DNA of 64,000 nt, taken from contig JAXMAN010000002.1 of assembly GCA_046350355.1 (NCBI GenBank), forward strand, positions 558,001-622,000, read 5' to 3'. The DNA is from UBA966 sp046350355 (GTDB lineage: Bacteria > Planctomycetota > Phycisphaerae > Phycisphaerales > SM1A02). Shown here piece after piece: positions 60,114-64,000 of the stretch. The notes under the pieces are model-generated. The model searched no databases. It saw only the letters and a program-made list of their open reading frames with translations, and was not told the origin of the DNA. How positions within the stretch are numbered: position 1 is the stretch's first letter; each line of letters begins with the position of its first letter. The translations under genes and the position numbers were made by a program.

Positions 60114-60119
60114 AGTGTC
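60114..60119 (-). promoter_or_regulatory. -10-like GACACT, leaderless spacing
   Basis: Minus-strand GACACT with six bases to the ATG at 60107, the same element and spacing as before the gene at 10233. Confidence 0.35.
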
Positions 60120-60165
60120 GTGCCGCGCGGCGGCGTGCGCAAGTTCACCCTCCGGAGGCGGTGGC

Positions 60166-63100
60166 CTACTTGCCCTTGCCGCTGCCCTTGAGCGTGCCCG
60201 CGCCCGAGGCGGCGCCGATCGCGCCCGTGGCCCCGCCCGAGGCGGGCGTCTGCACGCTCCCGCCCTCGGCCGCGCTGCCCGGCGCCGTCGCCGGTGCGGT
60301 CCGCGGCGCGGCCTCGCGCAGCACGGGGATGCGGTCGCTCGTCGGGACCTTCTCCGGCAGCGGCTTGGGCTGGCGCATCTTGGCGCGTTCGCGCGGCGGG
60401 ATCCAGCCCGGCGGCGGCAGGCGCGTCGCGTCGCCCGCGGCGCCCTGGCGGCCGCTGCCCGGTCCGATGGCGCCGTTGAAGAGGCCGCCGCAGAAGAACT
60501 CGGCGATGCTCACGCAGTTGGCGTCCCAGCCCGCATCGCAGCAGAGCGGTTCGAAGGCGCAGACCGTCTGGCAGCAGCCGAGGTCGTTGCAGAAGGGCGA
60601 GCTGTGCACCTGGAAGCAGCTTCCGGCGGTCGTGGAGCCGCACCCGCCGTCGTCGCAGGAGCACGCGGGGAAGTTCCCCGAGCGCGCCTGCTGGGCGCAG
60701 GTCACGTCCCACTGGACTTCGCAGCAGAAGCTGTCCACCTGGCAGATCGCCTCGCAGCAGCTTCCATCGGAGCAGTTGGGCAGGATGCTGACGACGCAGC
60801 AGCTTGGCAGCAGATCCGAGCCGCACGGGGGCACCGGGCAGGCCTCGTCCTTGCCGCTGCACTGCGAGCGGGCCATCGAGGCGCAGACCGAATCCCACTC
60901 GGTGTCGCAGCAGTACGCGTCCTGGGCGCAGATGAGGGCGCAGCAGTCGGCGTCGTCGCAGCGGCCGTTGCCGTGGGCGCGGCAGCAGCTTCCGGCGCAC
61001 GGGTCGCCGCACTCGTAGGTGCAGCCGCACTCCGGGAAGGTGGCCGCGAGCTCGACGCAGGTCGCGTCCCACTCGACGTCGCAGCAAAAGGAATCCTGCG
61101 CGCAGACGTTGTCGCAGCAGGGCTTCTTCGCGCACGCGGGGGAGTTGTGCGGGGTGCAGGGCTCGCCGGCGTTGTAGTCGCCGCACTTGGGCTTCTTGCA
61201 GAACGCCGCCAGCGGCGTGCTGTTGGCGGTGTCGACGCAGACCGAGTCCCAGCCCGTCGTGCAGCAGGAGGGATCGACCTCGCAGACCTTGCCGCAGCAG
61301 CGTCCGTCCTTGCAGCCCGGGCGGTCGTGCTCGGCCCAGCAGTTGCCCGCCTCCTCGAGGCCGCAGGCGCTGGCGCAGCGCTCGAGCGCGCCGGCGGCGC
61401 ACAGCGAGTCCCAGCTCTCGGCGCAGCAGACCGGGTCGGTGCGGCAGACGGCGTCGCAGCAGTACGGGTCGTTGCAGTACGGCTCCTCGTGCGGGACGAG
61501 GCAGTCGCCGTTGCAGCCGCTGCCGCAGCCGGCGGGGCCGCAGCAGAACTGGCGCGCGAGCGAGGCGCAGGAGGAGTCCCACTCCTCGGTGCAGCAGCTC
61601 GCGTCGATGTTGCAGACGATGATGCAGCAGGTGCCGTCGGAGCAGCCGGGGTTGTCGTGCGCGCTGGTGCACTCGCCGATGCAGGGGCAGGGCCAGTGCG
61701 TGGCCAGCGGCGCCTTGCAGAGCTTGCGCGCGAGCGTCACGCAGGGGGTGTCCCACGCGCCGTCGCAGCAGGCCGGATCGACCGAGCAGACCGCGTTGCA
61801 GCAGGAGGAGTCGCGGCAGCCGGGGGTCCCGCTGACGGCGAAGCAGTCGCCCACGCCGGGGCAGGAGTCGGCGCCGACGCAGACCGCGGTGGCGATCAGC
61901 ACGCAGCGCGAGTCCCAGTCCGAGGAGCAGCAGCTCGGGTCGACGCTGCAGACCGCGCGCGAGCAGTCGGCGTTCGCGCAGCCCTTGGAGGCGTGCGGCG
62001 TCAGGCAGCCCTCGCGGCCGATGGTGACGACGAAGCCGACGGGCTGGCAGACGAAGCCGGCCTCGCGGGCGCAGACGGCGTCCCAGCGGACCTCGCAGCA
62101 GAAGGGGTCGATCGTGCTGCAGATCTTGGTGCAGCAGGTGCTGTCGCTGCAGCCGGGGCTGTAGTTGGGGATCCAGCAGGAGCGGGCGTTGATGCCGCCG
62201 CAGGAGCTCAGCGGGGGCGCGCAGTTGGCCTGCGCGAGGACCACGCAGAGGTTGTCCCACGAGGCGTCGCAGCAGAAGGGATCGATGCCGCAGACGGTCG
62301 TGCAGCAGGCGGTGTCGGAGCAGTTGCCGGTGCCGTGCTCCTGGAAGCAGCTGCCCGCGAGCGGCTCGCCGCAGGCGCTGCAGATGTCGGCGGCGCGGAT
62401 CGCGCACTGCTCGTCCCAGGCGACCTGGCAGCAGTAGGCGTAGGCCGCCACGGCGCAGACCTGGCTGCAGCAGCCGGGCTGGTCGCAGCCGGGCGTCAGG
62501 TGGGCGACGTAGCAGCTACCCAGCACGGGCAGGCCCGTCGTCGGGTTGAGGCAGGCCGCGTTGGTCGAGCAGGTGTCCAGCGCGATGCTGCGGCAGGCGC
62601 GGTCCCAGCCGACGTAGCAGCAGTACGGGTCGACCTGGCAGACGAGCTGGCAGCAGAAGGCGTCCGCGCAGCCGGGCGAGCCGTGCACCGCGAAGCAGTT
62701 GCCGCCGGTGGGCTGGCCGCAGGAGCAGGAGAGGTTCGAGCAGGAGGGATTCGCCAGCGCGAGCTGCGCGCAGGAGGAGTCCCACGCGTTGCTGCAGCAG
62801 AAGGCGTCGATGGCGCAGACCGCGTTGCAGCAGGTGCCGTCGTTGCAGTAGGGGCTCGCGTGCGCGATGCAGCAGTCGCCCGCCTGCGGGTTGCCGCACG
62901 CGACGCAGCGCTGCTGCGCGAGGTCGACGCACGCCTGGTCCCAGGTCACGGTGCAGCAGAGCGGATCGAGGTTGCAGACGTTCTGGCAGCAGGCGCTGTC
63001 GTCGCAGTAGGGGAGCTCGTGGATCGCCAGGCAGGAGCCCGTGCCCGCGTTGCCGCAGCTCAGGCACTGCTGCGCCGCGAGGGTCACGCAGGGCTCGGTC

Positions 63101-64000
63101 CAGCCGAGGCTGCAGCAGGAGGGGTCGATCGCGCAGACCTGCTTGCAGCAGGCGGCATCCGTGCACGAGGGCGTCGGGTGCGCGATGAAGCAGCTCGCGG
63201 GGTTGGTGCCGCAGTTGACGCAGGTGATCTGGGCCTGGCTGGCGCAGCCGGCGTCCCACTCGGTGGTGCAGCAGCTCGGGTCGATCTGGCAGACCGCCGC
63301 GCAGCAGTCGGCGTCGGTGCAGCCGGGGCCGCCCTGCGGCTGGAAGCAGTCGCGCACGGTGCCGTCGGTGTCCGTCTCGCCGCAGCCGACGATCGTCGTG
63401 GTGCAGGTCGGGTTGCGGCTGAAGGGGGTGTCGCTCGTCGCGGTGACGGAGTTGGGGCCGCGCGTCAGGGTGCCGGCGGTGCGGCAGCGGTAGATGTGCT
63501 GCGGCGCGAAGGTGGCGCCGTTGTTGCCGACGGGGCCGATGTTGAAGGGGGCCGCGCCGCCGAAGAGGCAGCCGTAGGTGCTCTCGGTGGTGCCGCGCAC
63601 GATCGTCACGCAGTCGACGATCGCGTCCCAGGGCGGAAGGACCGGCGACGAGCCCGGGACCGTCCACGGAAGGTCGCAGACCTCGCTCGTGTTGGAGGGG
63701 GCGTTCACGCGCTGTCCGACCACCGGGACCGCGCGCGCGCTGGCGGCGCTGCGGTAGACGAGCAGGTGCGTGACGTTGGTGTTGTCCTCGGCGACGAAGG
63801 TGCGTCCGGCCGCGCTGGCCGGGACGTTGAGCTCCGTGGCGGCGGGCCAGACCAGACCCACGACACCCGCGGGGACGGCGGTCGAGACCGGCGGCGTGAA
63901 GCTGGAGTCGGCGAGCACCGAGAGTCCGCGCGAGCGCGTGTCGAGCACGTCCGCGACCCAGGGCATGCCCGAGAGCGGCTCAACGACGGCGATCGTGCCG
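60166..64000 (-). CDS. Giant Cys-rich repeat protein, N-terminus beyond window
   Basis: At least 1278 residues on the minus strand; the frame is still open at the right edge (GTIAVVEPLSGMPWV), so the start is not in the window. From the first visible residue there is a ~200-residue beta-rich region (PAGVVGLVWPAATELNVP, WDAIVDCVTIVRG). About 17 tandem copies of a 48-62-residue module follow, with consensus C-x-D-x-x-C-C-x-x-V/I-C-x-x-D-P-x-C-C-x-x-x-W-D-x-x-C-x-x-x-A, then C-x-x-x-H-x-x-P. The C-terminal ~110 residues are Pro/Ala/Gly-rich and basic, ending K-G-S-G-K-G-K. Each module has about eight Cys, so disulfide-stabilised extracellular folding is likely. Similar C-C-x-x-x-x-W-D repeats occur in large planctomycete proteins; the family has no known function. 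Confidence 0.85.
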   Translation of the reverse strand, partial: GTIAVVEPLSGMPWVADVLDTRSRGLSVLADSSFTPPVSTAVPAGVVGLVWPAATELNVPASAAGRTFVAEDNTNVTHLLVYRSAASARAVPVVGQRVNAPSNTSEVCDLPWTVPGSSPVLPPWDAIVDCVTIVRGTTESTYGCLFGGAAPFNIGPVGNNGATFAPQHIYRCRTAGTLTRGPNSVTATSDTPFSRNPTCTTTIVGCGETDTDGTVRDCFQPQGGPGCTDADCCAAVCQIDPSCCTTEWDAGCASQAQITCVNCGTNPASCFIAHPTPSCTDAACCKQVCAIDPSCCSLGWTEPCVTLAAQQCLSCGNAGTGSCLAIHELPYCDDSACCQNVCNLDPLCCTVTWDQACVDLAQQRCVACGNPQAGDCCIAHASPYCNDGTCCNAVCAIDAFCCSNAWDSSCAQLALANPSCSNLSCSCGQPTGGNCFAVHGSPGCADAFCCQLVCQVDPYCCYVGWDRACRSIALDTCSTNAACLNPTTGLPVLGSCYVAHLTPGCDQPGCCSQVCAVAAYAYCCQVAWDEQCAIRAADICSACGEPLAGSCFQEHGTGNCSDTACCTTVCGIDPFCCDASWDNLCVVLAQANCAPPLSSCGGINARSCWIPNYSPGCSDSTCCTKICSTIDPFCCEVRWDAVCAREAGFVCQPVGFVVTIGREGCLTPHASKGCANADCSRAVCSVDPSCCSSDWDSRCVLIATAVCVGADSCPGVGDCFAVSGTPGCRDSSCCNAVCSVDPACCDGAWDTPCVTLARKLCKAPLATHWPCPCIGECTSAHDNPGCSDGTCCIIVCNIDASCCTEEWDSSCASLARQFCCGPAGCGSGCNGDCLVPHEEPYCNDPYCCDAVCRTDPVCCAESWDSLCAAGALERCASACGLEEAGNCWAEHDRPGCKDGRCCGKVCEVDPSCCTTGWDSVCVDTANSTPLAAFCKKPKCGDYNAGEPCTPHNSPACAKKPCCDNVCAQDSFCCDVEWDATCVELAATFPECGCTYECGDPCAGSCCRAHGNGRCDDADCCALICAQDAYCCDTEWDSVCASMARSQCSGKDEACPVPPCGSDLLPSCCVVSILPNCSDGSCCEAICQVDSFCCEVQWDVTCAQQARSGNFPACSCDDGGCGSTTAGSCFQVHSSPFCNDLGCCQTVCAFEPLCCDAGWDANCVSIAEFFCGGLFNGAIGPGSGRQGAAGDATRLPPPGWIPPRERAKMRQPKPLPEKVPTSDRIPVLREAAPRTAPATAPGSAAEGGSVQTPASGGATGAIGAASGAGTLKGSGKGK
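60487..63353 (-). repeat. ~17 coding tandem repeats of a Cys-rich module
   Basis: Degenerate repeats of about 150-185 bp coding for the CC..VC..D..CC...WD..C module. Units align by their CC and W-D codons but are diverged at DNA level. They are coding repeats, not CRISPR or satellite DNA. Confidence 0.85.

Noticed and set aside
60487..63353. Repeated motif that could look like a CRISPR or satellite array.
   Set aside because: The units are in frame, differ in length and DNA sequence, and share only amino-acid positions; no identical repeats with unique spacers.
1..64000. tRNA, rRNA, riboswitch and mobile elements.
   Set aside because: No cloverleaf-like or rRNA segments, transposase genes, terminal inverted repeats or phage genes were recognised by eye in any intergenic gap. 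A tRNA/Rfam scan would be decisive.

Overview
This is a very GC-rich chromosomal window from what is most likely an uncultured member of the Planctomycetota. The best evidence is the adjacent pair at 39796-45004: a PSCyt1/DUF1549/DUF1553 cytochrome-type protein followed by a Tat-exported DUF1501 protein. That pair is close to a signature of the phylum. Other supporting traits are many exported proteins and lipoproteins, a FecR/CHASE2 cyclase cluster, a short PheT and a giant Cys-rich repeat protein. I saw no rRNA, tRNA, CRISPR array, insertion sequence or phage module. About 40 genes fill the window, and no gene-free stretch exceeds 300 bases (the longest is 17460-17719).

Layout. 1-5479: end of a MuiA-like (DUF4140) gene, a large NAD-glutamate dehydrogenase, ribF and an NrnA-like DHH phosphoesterase. 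5461-10152 (minus): a class III aminotransferase, an RND/MMPL exporter and a heavy-metal-binding lipoprotein; the first two resemble the hopanoid proteins HpnO and HpnN. 10233-15170: an RdgC-like protein, rhomboid protease-trpF (coupled), citrate synthase and an MBL-fold hydrolase. 15242-24059: an envelope cluster of beta-barrel protein, lipoprotein, FecR-domain protein with a ~1000-residue Ala-rich tail, and CHASE2 cyclase. 24109-31845: GAF/SpoIIE phosphatase behind a secreted FG-GAP protein, HtrA-like protease, secreted hypothetical protein and alpha/beta hydrolase. 31842-39738: fchA-like gene, pheT, two lipoproteins, Hsp70 and arginine decarboxylase. 39796-46155: PSD1 and DUF1501 proteins and an FMN-dependent hydroxy-acid oxidase. 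46223-57267: a large secreted W/G/Y-rich protein, then a split SOS mutagenesis set (imuA-imuB and dnaE2) with a lipoprotein and a YHS/LolA-like protein between. 57361-64000: a membrane protein, S41 protease-like lipoprotein, MRJP/yellow-like lipoprotein and the truncated Cys-rich repeat protein.

Two regulatory patterns recur. First, a TANNNT-type -10 hexamer (or GACACT) often lies exactly 6-7 nt before an ATG or GTG, so transcription would begin at the start codon and the mRNAs would be leaderless. At several divergent gene pairs the two -10 hexamers interlock. Second, upstream of both SOS loci there is a direct repeat RAAC-N7-RAAC, directly downstream of the putative -10. It resembles the GAAC-N7-GAAC LexA box of Alphaproteobacteria and suggests shared LexA control of imuA-imuB and dnaE2.

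The most unusual objects are the protein with about 17 copies of a CC..VC..D..CC...WD..C module (60166-64000), the matching SOS boxes, the leaderless-promoter pattern and a 271-bp tail-to-tail coding overlap at 52204-52474. All promoter, box and terminator calls are by eye; nothing was computed or searched.
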